Assembly (NCBI RefSeq): GCF_030519355.1
Contig: NZ_JAUMKC010000018.1
Location: 62,001 to 126,000, forward strand
DNA length: 64,000 bases
Origin: Mucilaginibacter sp. L3T2-6
Lineage (GTDB): Bacteria > Bacteroidota > Bacteroidia > Sphingobacteriales > Sphingobacteriaceae
Reading direction: 5' to 3'
Part shown: one piece after another, positions 37,522-46,568 of the stretch
How the letters are laid out: each line of letters starts with the position of its first letter
Numbering within the stretch: position 1 is the stretch's first letter
The notes under the pieces: model-generated
Databases searched by the model: none
Told to the model about the DNA's origin: nothing
The model's input: the letters and a program-made list of their open reading frames with translations, nothing else
Program-made: the position numbers and the translations under genes

Positions 37522-39150
37522 ATGGACCTCGATTTCAATAAAAACGAAGATATAAACAAACAGCTGGTTTATGACCTGAATACGCGGCTGAGGAAAGTAC
37601 ACCAGGGCGGTGGCGAAAAGGCCGCAGCCAAACAAAAGGAAAAAGGCAAAATGCTTGCCCGCGAACGTATTGAGTATCTGCTCGACAAGGACAAACCATG
37701 GCTGGAAGTAGGCGCATTTGTGGCTGATGGCATGTATGCTGAGCATGGAGGTTGTCCATCGGGCGGGGTAGTGTGCGGCATTGGCTATGTATCGGGCAGG
37801 CAGTGTGTGGTTGTGGCTAACGATGCTACCGTAAAGGCTGGAGCATGGTTCCCAATTACAGCCAAGAAGAACCTGCGCGCTCAGGAGATAGCCATGGAAA
37901 ACCGCTTGCCGATTATCTATTTGGTTGATTCTGCCGGCGTTTACCTGCCCATGCAGGATGAGATATTTCCGGACAAAGAGCATTTCGGGCGGATATTCCG
38001 CAACAATGCCATGATGAGCAGCATGGGTATCATCCAAATTGCGGCTATCATGGGCTCGTGCGTTGCCGGCGGCGCTTACCTGCCCATTATGAGCGACGAG
38101 GCAATGATTGTGGAGGGGACAGGCTCTGTTTTCCTGGCGGGGTCTTACCTTGTAAAATCGGCTATTGGCGAGGATGTCGATAATGAAACTTTGGGCGGTG
38201 CAACCACGCAGTGCGAAATATCAGGCGTTACTGATTATAAACAACCTAACGATAAAGCCGCGCTGGATTCCATCCGCAATATTATGAGCATGACCGGCGA
38301 CTATACTAAAGCCGGCTTTGACAGGATAAAATCCGCAGAACCAAAGCTAAAACAGCAGGATATTTACGGTATTTTGCCCATCAGCCGCGAAGGCGCTTAT
38401 GATATGCACGAGATTATCCTGCGCCTGACAGATAATTCTGAATTTGAGGAGTATAAGGCCGGCTTTGGTCAATCAATAATTTGCGGACTGGGCCGCGTTG
38501 ACGGCTGGGCTGTAGGTATTGTAGCCAATCAGCGTAAAGTGCTGAAATCAAAAAAAGGGGAGATGCAGTTCGGAGGGGTTATCTATTCTGATTCGGCCGA
38601 TAAGGCGACCCGCTTTATTATGAACTGTAACCAAAAGAAAATCCCACTGGTTTTTCTGCAGGATGTTACCGGTTTTATGGTAGGCAGCAGGGCGGAGCAC
38701 GGCGGTATTATAAAAGACGGCGCCAAGATGGTGAATGCCGTTGCCAATTCTGTAGTACCTAAATTTACTATTGTTGTTGGCAATTCCTACGGAGCCGGTA
38801 ATTATGCTATGTGCGGCAAGGCGTACGACCCGCGTCTGATCTATGCCTGGCCGACTGCCAAAATTGCTGTGATGGGCGGCGCATCTGCCGCAAAAACCCT
38901 GGTGCAGATTCAGGCCGCCGGTTTGAAAGCCAAAGGCGAAGAAGTTAACCAGGAGAAAGAGGCCGAATTGTTAAAAGAAACTACTGAGCGCTATAATGCA
39001 CAAACCACACCCTATTATGCAGCGGCCAGGCTTTGGGTTGATGGTATTATAGACCCGATGGAAACACGTAAGGTAATATCGATGGGGATTGAGGCGGCCA
39101 ACCACGCGCCGATTGAGCGGCCTTTTAATGTGGGCGTTATACAGACGTAG
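37522..39150 (+). CDS. Acyl-CoA carboxylase carboxyltransferase (beta) subunit
   Basis: A 542-residue biotin-dependent carboxyltransferase of the methylcrotonyl-/propionyl-CoA carboxylase type. Both crotonase-like halves are visible: the N-terminal half has LPIIYLVDSAGVYLPMQDEIFPDKEHFGRIF (quoted by its motifs VDSAGVYLP and FPDKEHFGRIF) and MGSCVAGGAYLPIMSDE; the C-terminal half has VFLQDVTGFMVGSRAEHGG and YGAGNYAMCGKAYDPR. The QDEIFPDKEHFGRIF stretch favours the methylcrotonyl-CoA carboxylase branch (leucine breakdown). The alpha biotin subunit is not adjacent. Specificity should be treated as unassigned. Confidence 0.88.
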   Translation: MDLDFNKNEDINKQLVYDLNTRLRKVHQGGGEKAAAKQKEKGKMLARERIEYLLDKDKPWLEVGAFVADGMYAEHGGCPSGGVVCGIGYVSGRQCVVVANDATVKAGAWFPITAKKNLRAQEIAMENRLPIIYLVDSAGVYLPMQDEIFPDKEHFGRIFRNNAMMSSMGIIQIAAIMGSCVAGGAYLPIMSDEAMIVEGTGSVFLAGSYLVKSAIGEDVDNETLGGATTQCEISGVTDYKQPNDKAALDSIRNIMSMTGDYTKAGFDRIKSAEPKLKQQDIYGILPISREGAYDMHEIILRLTDNSEFEEYKAGFGQSIICGLGRVDGWAVGIVANQRKVLKSKKGEMQFGGVIYSDSADKATRFIMNCNQKKIPLVFLQDVTGFMVGSRAEHGGIIKDGAKMVNAVANSVVPKFTIVVGNSYGAGNYAMCGKAYDPRLIYAWPTAKIAVMGGASAAKTLVQIQAAGLKAKGEEVNQEKEAELLKETTERYNAQTTPYYAAARLWVDGIIDPMETRKVISMGIEAANHAPIERPFNVGVIQT

Positions 39151-39277
39151 TTCTTATGCGGATGTTCGAATGATTTGAAGATGAGTTGATTTGAAAATTT
39201 GAAGATTAAAGCGGATATTCATCTTTTAACCAGTGTAATGTGTGCAATCATTATCAAATCGGTGTAATCACAAAAAT

Positions 39278-39688
39278 ATGAAGGTTACGTTTGCCGAACT
39301 CGCCGCGATAGGTATTGGCGGCTCGTTTACCATAACTGCCATACGCAAGCGCAATGATCGCCTTAACTTAATGGCGGATGGCTTGAGGGCAAAAGGAGAG
39401 GTTGTGAAAATTGAAGAAGTTCCATCGTCGGATAATTCGGTAAATACTTATAAGCCGGTAATTCAGTTTACTACCATAAACAAGCAGGTTATCAGCAAAG
39501 CGATGGAGGTTTCAACTAATCCTTGTCCTTACCAGGTTGGCCAGAAAGTGATTGTGTTTTACGACAAAGAAAAAGCCGAACATTTTGCACTGGATGACGG
39601 ACCATCTATTTCGATAGAAATCACCATGTTTGTTGCAGGAATAGTAGTGCTGATAGTTGCGGCTGTTTTGTTTTTTACTGCGGAATAA
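39278..39688 (+). CDS. DUF3592 domain-containing protein
   Basis: A 136-residue protein with a DUF3592-like core. The upstream open frame begins with GTG at 39242, but the ATG at 39278 (MKVTFAELAAIG) is the better start. It has a central beta-rich soluble domain (GEVVKIEEVPSSDNSVNTYKPVIQFTT and YQVGQKVIVFYDKEKAEHF motifs) and a C-terminal membrane helix (ISIEITMFVAGIVVLIVAAVLFF, about 109-131), so it is a tail-anchored membrane protein. Function unknown. It sits between the carboxylase and a decayed-looking short frame. Confidence 0.75.
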   Translation: MKVTFAELAAIGIGGSFTITAIRKRNDRLNLMADGLRAKGEVVKIEEVPSSDNSVNTYKPVIQFTTINKQVISKAMEVSTNPCPYQVGQKVIVFYDKEKAEHFALDDGPSISIEITMFVAGIVVLIVAAVLFFTAE

Positions 39689-39904
39689 GTTTATGGGATT
39701 TTAGGATTTCATGTGATAAAACTGCAATAAATTATACCGGAGGTAAAACTGCCTCGAAAAGTTGTAGTAAGGAGGCATTTGGAAATAAAAGTCGTAATGC
39801 CGCTAACCGGGCCGCCATGAATGAGTTGAAACCCGGTAAGGGCAATGCTTTTAAATCTTTGGACGAACTTTTCAAAAGTATATAATATTCCTATCTTACC
39901 ATCC

Positions 39905-41080
39905 ATGAAAAAACTGTTGCTGCCATTACTGTTGCTTATCGCTTCGGCTTCATACGCCCAAAATCCGGCTAAAATTCATCAGAAAGGCATCCTTATCGAT
40001 ACGCATAATGATATCCTCTCCAACATATTAATTACCAAACTGGATGCCGGGAAACTGCAAACTACCGGCAATTTCGATTTGGTAAGGGCGAAGGAAGGCG
40101 GGTTGGACGGTCAGATATTTTCCATCTGGTGTGGCGAAGAATACGGTAAGGGCAAAGCTTTTGCGATGGCTAACCGGGAGATTGATTCGCTGTATGCGTT
40201 AATCGCGCGCTATCCGGACAAAATCACGCTGGTACATAACGCTAAGGAAGTGCAGAATGCCGTTAAACAAGGAAGATTGGCGGCTATGATAGGCGTTGAG
40301 GGCGGCCACATGATCGAAGACCGGATGGATTATATTGACAGCCTGGCCAGACGGGGGATGAATTACCTTACCCTAACCTGGAATAACAGCACCTCATGGG
40401 CTACTTCCGCCCGCGACGAAGTGACTAAAAAAGATTCTTTCAAGCATTTGGGGTTAAGTGATTATGGTAAGCAGATTGTAAAACATTTGAATGAACTGGG
40501 GGTAATGGTGGATGTATCTCACGTTGGCGAACGCACTTTTTATGATGTTATAGCCACCAGCACAAAACCGGTTATTGCTTCGCACAGTTGTGCTTATGCT
40601 CTTGACCCCAATCGCCGCAATTTGAAAGATGCACAGCTAAAAGCCCTTTCAAAAAATGGTGGAGTGGTTTGTGTTAATTTTTACAGTGGTTTTGTGGACA
40701 GTGCTTACACACCTAAAGTGTCTGCCTTTTTACATAAGCACAAGCATGAACTCGATTCGCTCACACAGGTTTACCACGATGGCGATCTGGCTAATATCAG
40801 GCTGAACTCCATTTATAAAAGCGAATCGGATAAGATACGGCCACCGCTGAGTTTGCTTATTAAACACATCGACTACATAGCCAAGCTGATAGGGGTAGAC
40901 CATGTGGGCATTGGCTCTGATTTTGACGGTGCGGAATCATACCCGCTGGGCCTGGATAGTGTTGCTGATTACCCGAAAGTAACGGAAGAATTGTTAAAAC
41001 TGGGCTATAGTGAAAAGGATATAGATAAAATATTAGGTGGGAATGTTTTGAGGGTATTTAAGGCGAATACGGGAAAATAA
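39905..41080 (+). CDS. M19-family membrane (renal-type) dipeptidase, exported
   Basis: A 391-residue zinc dipeptidase. The longer open frame starts at 39845, but ATG at 39905 (MKKLLLPLLLLIASASYAQN) begins a clean signal peptide with cleavage after ASYAQ, so I use it. Metal ligands of the TIM-barrel fold are visible: DTHND near residue 31, GVEGGHM with the bridging Glu, VDVSHVG and IASHSCAYAL for the two histidines, and VGIGSDFDGAES near the C-terminus. The family cleaves dipeptides, often with D-residues, in the periplasm. No operon partner. Confidence 0.93.
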   Translation: MKKLLLPLLLLIASASYAQNPAKIHQKGILIDTHNDILSNILITKLDAGKLQTTGNFDLVRAKEGGLDGQIFSIWCGEEYGKGKAFAMANREIDSLYALIARYPDKITLVHNAKEVQNAVKQGRLAAMIGVEGGHMIEDRMDYIDSLARRGMNYLTLTWNNSTSWATSARDEVTKKDSFKHLGLSDYGKQIVKHLNELGVMVDVSHVGERTFYDVIATSTKPVIASHSCAYALDPNRRNLKDAQLKALSKNGGVVCVNFYSGFVDSAYTPKVSAFLHKHKHELDSLTQVYHDGDLANIRLNSIYKSESDKIRPPLSLLIKHIDYIAKLIGVDHVGIGSDFDGAESYPLGLDSVADYPKVTEELLKLGYSEKDIDKILGGNVLRVFKANTGK

Positions 41081-41108
41081 TTATATTAGAGCTAAAAACC
41101 ACCCCTAA

Positions 41109-42104
41109 GTGAAACTATTATCAACCTTTACGCTCTGCGTGCTCGCTGCGACGTGTTCATTTTCACAGTCGGCCCACACTATTTATCTGAAACCGGACGG
41201 TTCTAAAACTACGCATTCTGACAGTGCCAATTCATACATTATGTATGGTAAAGAAAATGATTCGTTATGGTTCATGCGGCAATATGGCATGGATAATATG
41301 ATCATGACGTCGGGTTATTACGCGGATGAAGCAATGTTGATTCCCCATGGTAAATTTACTTATTATCAGTACCATGGCGATTTAGCAAGTATAAATTATG
41401 ATTTTGAAAAGCGCAGGTATGATACCGTCAAATACAATGCGTCGAATTATATAGCGAAAATCGGCTATTATGTAAACGGAAAACGCCAGGGCAAATGGCA
41501 GATATATAATGAATATGGGAAACTTTACGAAGTTTTTTTTTATCAGAATGATAAGGTGTCTGGCCCGGCGCGCTTTTATGCCGATGATGGGAAGCAGATT
41601 TTGGAGGAGGGAAATCTAAAGGACGATATGAAAGATGGTAATTGGAATTTTTATTCACCGAAAGGTGCTTTGATGGGTGTGATAAGATATTATAAGGGAC
41701 AAAGACAAGGCATTAGATCGCATCTGAATTCAAAAGAGTTATCTGTAAAAAACGGTATGCCCGACTACGATTTAGCTGCTTACCTGACGGGGGCGCTTAA
41801 AAGTAGGAAATTGTCTACTTCCAGGCATTGCTACATAACTTATTCGTTTCATCTAAATAAAAACGGAACACTCACGCAACCCGAAATTTATAGGTCTGGC
41901 TGTGATATTGAACTTTGTGTTGCTATTGGGGAGATAATGTTGAACGCTCCAGCGTGGGATGCCGCAATTAAAAACAAACAGCCAGTAGACGCCACCGCTG
42001 TAATGTTTTTACAGATTATGTTTGATGCAGACAAGAAGCCTCATGTAACTTTTAATACAAGCAACCAGGATGACAATATATACGTGTTGTCGCCGGATTA
42101 TTAA
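41109..42104 (+). CDS. Exported YwqK/MORN-like repeat protein with TonB-C-like tail
   Basis: A 331-residue secreted protein starting at GTG 41109 with a signal peptide (MKLLSTFTLCVLAATCSFSQ). The middle carries repeated Y..NGKRQGKWQIYNEYGK-type units (about 117-200), the toxin-antitoxin 'YwqK' or MORN-like repeat common in Bacteroidota. The last hundred residues (HCYITYSFHLNKNGTLTQPEI, then APAWDAAIKNKQPVDA) resemble the energy-transducer TonB C-terminal domain. Such fusions are frequent but their role is undefined. It follows the dipeptidase by 28 bases and may be co-transcribed. Confidence 0.75.
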   Translation: MKLLSTFTLCVLAATCSFSQSAHTIYLKPDGSKTTHSDSANSYIMYGKENDSLWFMRQYGMDNMIMTSGYYADEAMLIPHGKFTYYQYHGDLASINYDFEKRRYDTVKYNASNYIAKIGYYVNGKRQGKWQIYNEYGKLYEVFFYQNDKVSGPARFYADDGKQILEEGNLKDDMKDGNWNFYSPKGALMGVIRYYKGQRQGIRSHLNSKELSVKNGMPDYDLAAYLTGALKSRKLSTSRHCYITYSFHLNKNGTLTQPEIYRSGCDIELCVAIGEIMLNAPAWDAAIKNKQPVDATAVMFLQIMFDADKKPHVTFNTSNQDDNIYVLSPDY

Positions 42105-42166
42105 ATTGACCAATCCGCTTGAGGCACGTTTTACCAGCGCCTGACTAATACCCTTCCTTTTTTAAC

Positions 42167-42174
42167 TATCTTTG
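42167..42174 (+). promoter_or_regulatory. Bacteroidetes -7 promoter box of trxB
   Basis: TATCTTTG is a full TAnnTTTG match; the start codon at 42194 is 19 bases downstream of its end. Confidence 0.55.
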
Positions 42175-42193
42175 GGCTTCAATTTAAAAACAA

Positions 42194-43150
42194 ATGTCGC
42201 AGGATATTGAACATGTTAAATGCCTTATCATAGGCTCCGGTCCCGCAGGTTATACTGCTGCTATTTATGCTTCGCGTGCTGATTTAAAGCCGGTTATGTA
42301 CACCGGTTTACTGGCAGGCGGTCAGCTTACCCAAACCACTGATGTAGAGAACTATCCCGGTTACCCTGATGGTATCATGGGGCCCGAAATGATGGAGAAT
42401 TTCCGCAAACAGGCTGAACGTTTAGGAACCGATATCCGTTTTGGTTATGTAAGTTCGGTCGATTTTTCGAGCCTTCCGCACAAAGTTGTGGTTGATGACA
42501 CCAAAACCATTACCGCAGATACAGTGATCGTATCTACCGGCGCCTCGGCAAAATGGTTAGGTTTGGATTCAGAGCAGAAATATAGCGGCTTTGGCGTTTC
42601 GGCTTGTGCTACCTGCGATGGCTTCTTTTTTAAAGGCGAAGATGTTGCAATAGTAGGGGCTGGCGATACTGCTGCCGAAGAAGCTACTTACCTGGCTAAA
42701 TTGTGCCGTAAGGTTACGATGATCGTTCGCCGCGATGAGTTTCGCGCTTCAAAAGCAATGGTGCACCGTGTGCTGAATACCCCGAATATTGAAATACTTT
42801 ATAATACCGAAACCAAAGAGATATTAGGCGACGGCCAAAGCGTAAATGCAGTGAAGGTTGTCAATAATATCACCAACGAGGAGACTATTTTGCCGGTATC
42901 CGGATTTTTCGTTGCCATCGGTCACCATCCCAATACCGAAATATTTAAAGGATGGCTGCACATGGATGAAACCGGCTATATTAAAACCACACCCGGTTCA
43001 ACCACAACTAATGTTGAGGGTGTGTTTTGCTGCGGCGATGCACAGGACCACATCTACCGCCAGGCCGTAACTGCTGCCGGAAGCGGATGTATGGCTGCCA
43101 TTGATGCAGAGCGCTACCTCGCCGCCAAACAGCATGTGGTAACAGCGTAA
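42194..43150 (+). CDS. trxB: Thioredoxin-disulfide reductase
   Basis: A 318-residue flavoprotein that uses NADPH to reduce thioredoxin. FAD-binding IGSGPAGYTAAIYASRA is near residue 13-29, the redox CATC motif lies in SACATCDGFFF at about 137-147, and NADPH-binding VAIVGAGDTAAEEA follows. The final FAD motif is EGVFCCGDAQDH and the protein ends at the usual GCMAAIDAERYL. The arrangement is standard for low-molecular-weight bacterial TrxR. A strong terminator follows at 43188; trxA is not adjacent. Confidence 0.97.
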   Translation: MSQDIEHVKCLIIGSGPAGYTAAIYASRADLKPVMYTGLLAGGQLTQTTDVENYPGYPDGIMGPEMMENFRKQAERLGTDIRFGYVSSVDFSSLPHKVVVDDTKTITADTVIVSTGASAKWLGLDSEQKYSGFGVSACATCDGFFFKGEDVAIVGAGDTAAEEATYLAKLCRKVTMIVRRDEFRASKAMVHRVLNTPNIEILYNTETKEILGDGQSVNAVKVVNNITNEETILPVSGFFVAIGHHPNTEIFKGWLHMDETGYIKTTPGSTTTNVEGVFCCGDAQDHIYRQAVTAAGSGCMAAIDAERYLAAKQHVVTA

Positions 43151-43187
43151 AAAGAGGTTAAAGATCAGTAATCAATAAAAAAATATT

Positions 43188-43221
43188 AAGACCTGCTTTG
43201 AGAGAGGCGGGTCTTTTTTTT
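43188..43221 (+). terminator. Rho-independent terminator of trxB
   Basis: AAGACC-T-GC (43188-43196) pairs with GC-G-GGTCTT (43207-43215), followed by more than six T's. It is 38 bases beyond the trxB stop. Confidence 0.85.
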
Positions 43222-43418
43222 GGCCATCTGTCCGCGAGATTCCGCAATGTTCCGGACTCGTCCCGGCCAATTACCATACCGCCTTTTGTTCAATCTTGCG
43301 GCCAATAAACTCGATATGGCTGCCAGTCTCCGCAGACACCGGTATCTGCAGGTTTTTTTCATATCAATCAACTGCATCCTGCTTGTTGATGGTAACATCA
43401 GCACGGGGCGGGCGATAG

Positions 43419-43811
43419 TTAAAAACCCGTTTTCTTAGCGGTCGCAATTAACTTTACGTCAACTAATTCAAGGTGTTTAACCATGTGTTCTACTGTAGCT
43501 TTGTATTTCTTAAAGTGCGGGGTTAATATGTGGCGCTGGTAAGCATCAGTATCTGCATAAATTTCGAGTATGGTGATGTTCGCCGGGTTGCTTTTGTCTG
43601 CTACGGCGTAGTAAGTTAATACTCCGGGTTCTGTACTAATAGCCATTGTCATTTGTTCCTTTAGGGCTGCGTTGTAATGATCAACCTGGGTAGGATCTAC
43701 CTGGATTTTCGCCAATCGTATCATTTGTTTGTTTTGTTGTGCCATGCTGGTTTGACTGAAAAACAGTAGCGACGAACCTACTGTAAAAATGTATAGTAAT
43801 ATCTTGTTCAT
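43419..43811 (-). CDS. Exported antibiotic-biosynthesis-monooxygenase (ABM) domain protein
   Basis: A 130-residue protein with a signal peptide (cleaved near SMAQQ at about 25) and a ferredoxin-like ABM domain. The core has IRLAKIQVDPTQVDHYNAALKEQM, GVLTYYAVADKSNPANITILEIYADTDAYQRH (its motifs are EIYADTDAYQRH and HFKKYKATVEHM). Quinol monooxygenases such as YgiN share this fold, but many exported members have unproved activity. The gene converges with trxB. About 200 bases separate it from trxB; no ORF is needed there. Confidence 0.85.
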   Translation of the reverse strand: MNKILLYIFTVGSSLLFFSQTSMAQQNKQMIRLAKIQVDPTQVDHYNAALKEQMTMAISTEPGVLTYYAVADKSNPANITILEIYADTDAYQRHILTPHFKKYKATVEHMVKHLELVDVKLIATAKKTGF

Positions 43812-43970
43812 CGAATTGGGATCGAAAATTGAAATTAATCAAAAGCGACTTCGCAAAAAAATAAAATCTAATTTATACCGGGAATTAATAAATCATAAAT
43901 TCCTTCAAACATCTTTTTTAATAAACTTGTATATTGCATATAACCATTAATTAAAAACAAGTTTACTGTT

Positions 43971-44096
43971 ATGGGAAAAGGTGATAAAAAAACACGCAAA
44001 GGAAAAATAGCAATGGGTTCGTACGGTAAAACACGCCCGCACACCGAGAAGAAGAACAAACCCGCAGAAGCTGCGGTAATTGCTGAAAAGAAATAA
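43971..44096 (+). CDS. 30S ribosomal protein THX (41 aa)
   Basis: Too short for usual ORF cut-offs but very recognisable: MGKGDKKTRKGKIAMGSYGKT then RPHTEKKNKPAEAAV and ends with a lysine pair. The 'MGKGDxKTRxGKI..GSYGKTRP' opening is that of bacterial Thx, a tiny basic protein that fills a cavity at the top of the 30S head. It is longer than Thermus Thx, by a Lys/Ala tail. ATG at 43971; stop at 44094-44096, and the strong terminator overlaps the stop codon. Confidence 0.88.
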   Translation: MGKGDKKTRKGKIAMGSYGKTRPHTEKKNKPAEAAVIAEKK

Positions 44097-44140
44097 AGAG
44101 GGAGCCGCTTTTACGCAAGGTGGCCCCCTCTTTATTTTTA
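44095..44140 (+). terminator. Rho-independent terminator of the THX gene
   Basis: AAAGAGGG (44095-44102) pairs with CCCTCTTT (44126-44133), extended inward by GCC/GGC, and followed by a T-rich run. The AA of the TAA stop is part of the stem. Confidence 0.85.
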
Positions 44141-44232
44141 TTGTAATACATATTTTATAATGCAGCAGGATTGTTTTTTTCTAAAATCTCCTATCTTCAC
44201 CGGCTCAATAGCCAAACCATAAATTTACCGAA

Positions 44233-46560
44233 ATGCTAAAAAAGATTTTGATGTCGCTGTGTATTGCTGTTGCCTTTTTTTCCGGAACTGCAAACGCGCA
44301 GGATGGCGGCCCTTACCTGGGTATTATACCTGCACCGGTTTCCGTTAAAAAGGCAGACGGGCAGTTTGTTTTGAGCCAGGAGACCGTAATACTGGCCGAT
44401 AGCATAAACAATAAAGCCGTACTTTTTTTGAAAGGCTTTTTGCTGAACGAGGCTAAACTGCACGTAAAGCTGAAACACAATACAGGTGCTGCGGTGCCAG
44501 GAAGTATTGTAATGACATCAAAGGGGGCTTCAAATCTGCCTGCAGAAGGGTATAGTCTGACCATTACTCCAACTAAAATCACTATTGTGGGCAAAGGCGC
44601 CGGTTTGTTTTACGGCGTGCAATCACTGATACAGCTGTTGCCGTTAAATATGGCTGCAACTGCCAAAATACCCTGTGCCGAAATACAGGATTACCCCCGC
44701 TTTGGTTACCGCGGACTGATGCTGGACGTAAGCCGTCATTTCTTTTCGGTGGAATTTGTTAAGAAGTACATCGACCTGATGGTAGCCTACAAGCTCAATA
44801 ACTTCCATTGGCACCTTACAGACGACCAGGGCTGGCGCATCGAAATAAAAAAATATCCTAAACTTACACAGGTAAGCAGTCAGCGCGCACAAACCGTTAT
44901 CGGCAACTACCACGACCGTACCCCGCAACAGTTTGATAATACACCTTACGGCGGCTTTTATACCCAGGAGCAGATAAAGGATGTGGTTAAATACGCTGCC
45001 GATCGCTATATCAACATCGTACCGGAAATTGAAATGCCCGGCCACTCCGAAGCTGTATTAGCCGCTTACCCTGAGTTAAGCTGCGACCCATCATTAGGTA
45101 CCTATAAAGTAGCCGAAACCTGGGGCGTTTTCAAGAACATTTACGAACCATCTGATAAAACTTTTGCCTTTTTGCAGGACGTGCTTACCGAGGTGATGGC
45201 GTTGTTCCCGGGCAAGTATATCCACGTGGGTGGCGACGAGGTACCCAAAGATGCGTGGAGGAAATCGCAGTTTTGCCAGGATCTGATTAAAAAACTGGGT
45301 TTGCTTGACGATAAGGAATCATCAAAAGAAGACAAACTGCAAAGCTATTTTATTAAACGCATCGAGACATTCATCAACTCCAAAGGCCGCAGTATGATCG
45401 GATGGGATGAAATATTGGAAGGAGGGCTCTCTCCAAATGCTACGGTAATGAGCTGGAGAGGCGAAGCAGGAGGTATTGCAGCAGCCAAACAGCATCATAA
45501 TGTGGTGATGACACCCGGCAGCGGAGGTTTATATATAGACCAGCAGCAGGGCAAATCAAACCTGGAGCCGTTGAGCATTGGCGGGTTCGACCCACTGAGC
45601 CGCATTTACCGTTATAACCCGACACCATCGGCCCTGACGGCCGACGAGCAGAAATATATTTTAGGTGTGCAGGCTAACCTGTGGACAGAATACATCCCGA
45701 CAGAAAAGAAAGTAGAATACATGATCCTGCCGCGCATACTGGCCCTGGCCGAGCTGTCATGGTCGCCGCTTGCCAATAAAAATTATACCGATTTTGCAGA
45801 TATGCGCCTGCCCGGTCACCTGGGTTGGCTGGAAAAGGCAGGGTTTAATTACCGCGTTCCAGAGGCTATCGGTACAAAAGATACCACCATGTTTGGCAGC
45901 CAGCTAACTGTGGACTTAAAAAGCCCGGTGGAAGGCGCTAAGATGTACTATACCATTGACGGATATACCCCGCGCGAAACCGATATGGAATACACCCACC
46001 CAATGACCTACAACGTACCGCCCGATCAATACCGCGAACTGAAAACTATCGTGATCACCCAATCGGGCAAGCGGAGCCAGGTGACCCGCGCGATTATGTA
46101 CAATAAGCAGCCGTTGCCTGCCGTGCAGGGAAGTAATACCAATAAAGGCTTAAAGTACAAAGTTTATACCGGCGAATTCAACAGCGTGAAAGATTTGGAT
46201 AAGGCTGCGGTAATTGACAGTGGCGCCACTACCACCTTCAGCACATCGGCCATAAAGAAAAATTTAAAGGGCTACGGCGTAATATATACCGGTTTAATCC
46301 GTATTGATAATGACGGCGTTTACAGCTTTTCGACCGCCTCGGCCAATGGCTCTGCCTTGCTGATTGACGGCCAGCCTGTTGTGGATAATGACGGCAAGCA
46401 TTCGGTGTATGATGTGGGTGGTAGCGTTGCGCTTCAAAAGGGATATCATAAAATCACCATAAAATATTTCGACGCTACAAGCAATGGTAATTTAAAAGTG
46501 TTTATTACTGCGCCGGATAAGCTTAAGGCCGAGCTAACCCCGGAGAACATGTATAATTAA
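44233..46560 (+). CDS. Exported beta-N-acetylhexosaminidase (GH20) with C-terminal PA14-like domain
   Basis: A 775-residue secreted glycosidase. After a signal peptide (to about 22, TANAQ), a GH20b domain (about 30-150) precedes the GH20 barrel (about 155-500). The catalytic pair is D-E in HVGGDEVPKDAW, and NFHWHLTDDQGWRIEIK is a further signature. Next come an Fn3-like CHB_HEX_C domain with AKMYYTIDGYTPRETD (about 560-620) and a PA14-like module with GVYSFSTASANGSALLIDGQPVVDNDGKH (motifs LLIDGQPVVDND and GYHKITIKYFDA). It cleaves terminal GlcNAc or GalNAc from glycans, substrate-assisted. Confidence 0.95.
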   Translation: MLKKILMSLCIAVAFFSGTANAQDGGPYLGIIPAPVSVKKADGQFVLSQETVILADSINNKAVLFLKGFLLNEAKLHVKLKHNTGAAVPGSIVMTSKGASNLPAEGYSLTITPTKITIVGKGAGLFYGVQSLIQLLPLNMAATAKIPCAEIQDYPRFGYRGLMLDVSRHFFSVEFVKKYIDLMVAYKLNNFHWHLTDDQGWRIEIKKYPKLTQVSSQRAQTVIGNYHDRTPQQFDNTPYGGFYTQEQIKDVVKYAADRYINIVPEIEMPGHSEAVLAAYPELSCDPSLGTYKVAETWGVFKNIYEPSDKTFAFLQDVLTEVMALFPGKYIHVGGDEVPKDAWRKSQFCQDLIKKLGLLDDKESSKEDKLQSYFIKRIETFINSKGRSMIGWDEILEGGLSPNATVMSWRGEAGGIAAAKQHHNVVMTPGSGGLYIDQQQGKSNLEPLSIGGFDPLSRIYRYNPTPSALTADEQKYILGVQANLWTEYIPTEKKVEYMILPRILALAELSWSPLANKNYTDFADMRLPGHLGWLEKAGFNYRVPEAIGTKDTTMFGSQLTVDLKSPVEGAKMYYTIDGYTPRETDMEYTHPMTYNVPPDQYRELKTIVITQSGKRSQVTRAIMYNKQPLPAVQGSNTNKGLKYKVYTGEFNSVKDLDKAAVIDSGATTTFSTSAIKKNLKGYGVIYTGLIRIDNDGVYSFSTASANGSALLIDGQPVVDNDGKHSVYDVGGSVALQKGYHKITIKYFDATSNGNLKVFITAPDKLKAELTPENMYN

Positions 46561-46568
46561 AAGTTCCT

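Noticed and set aside
37450..38037. 195-residue minus-strand ORF over the carboxylase start
   Set aside because: It is antisense to a well-supported acyl-CoA carboxylase gene and its sequence shows no domain or signal.
43868..44059. 63-residue minus-strand ORF over THX
   Set aside because: The plus-strand THX gene explains the region, with family motif and terminator.
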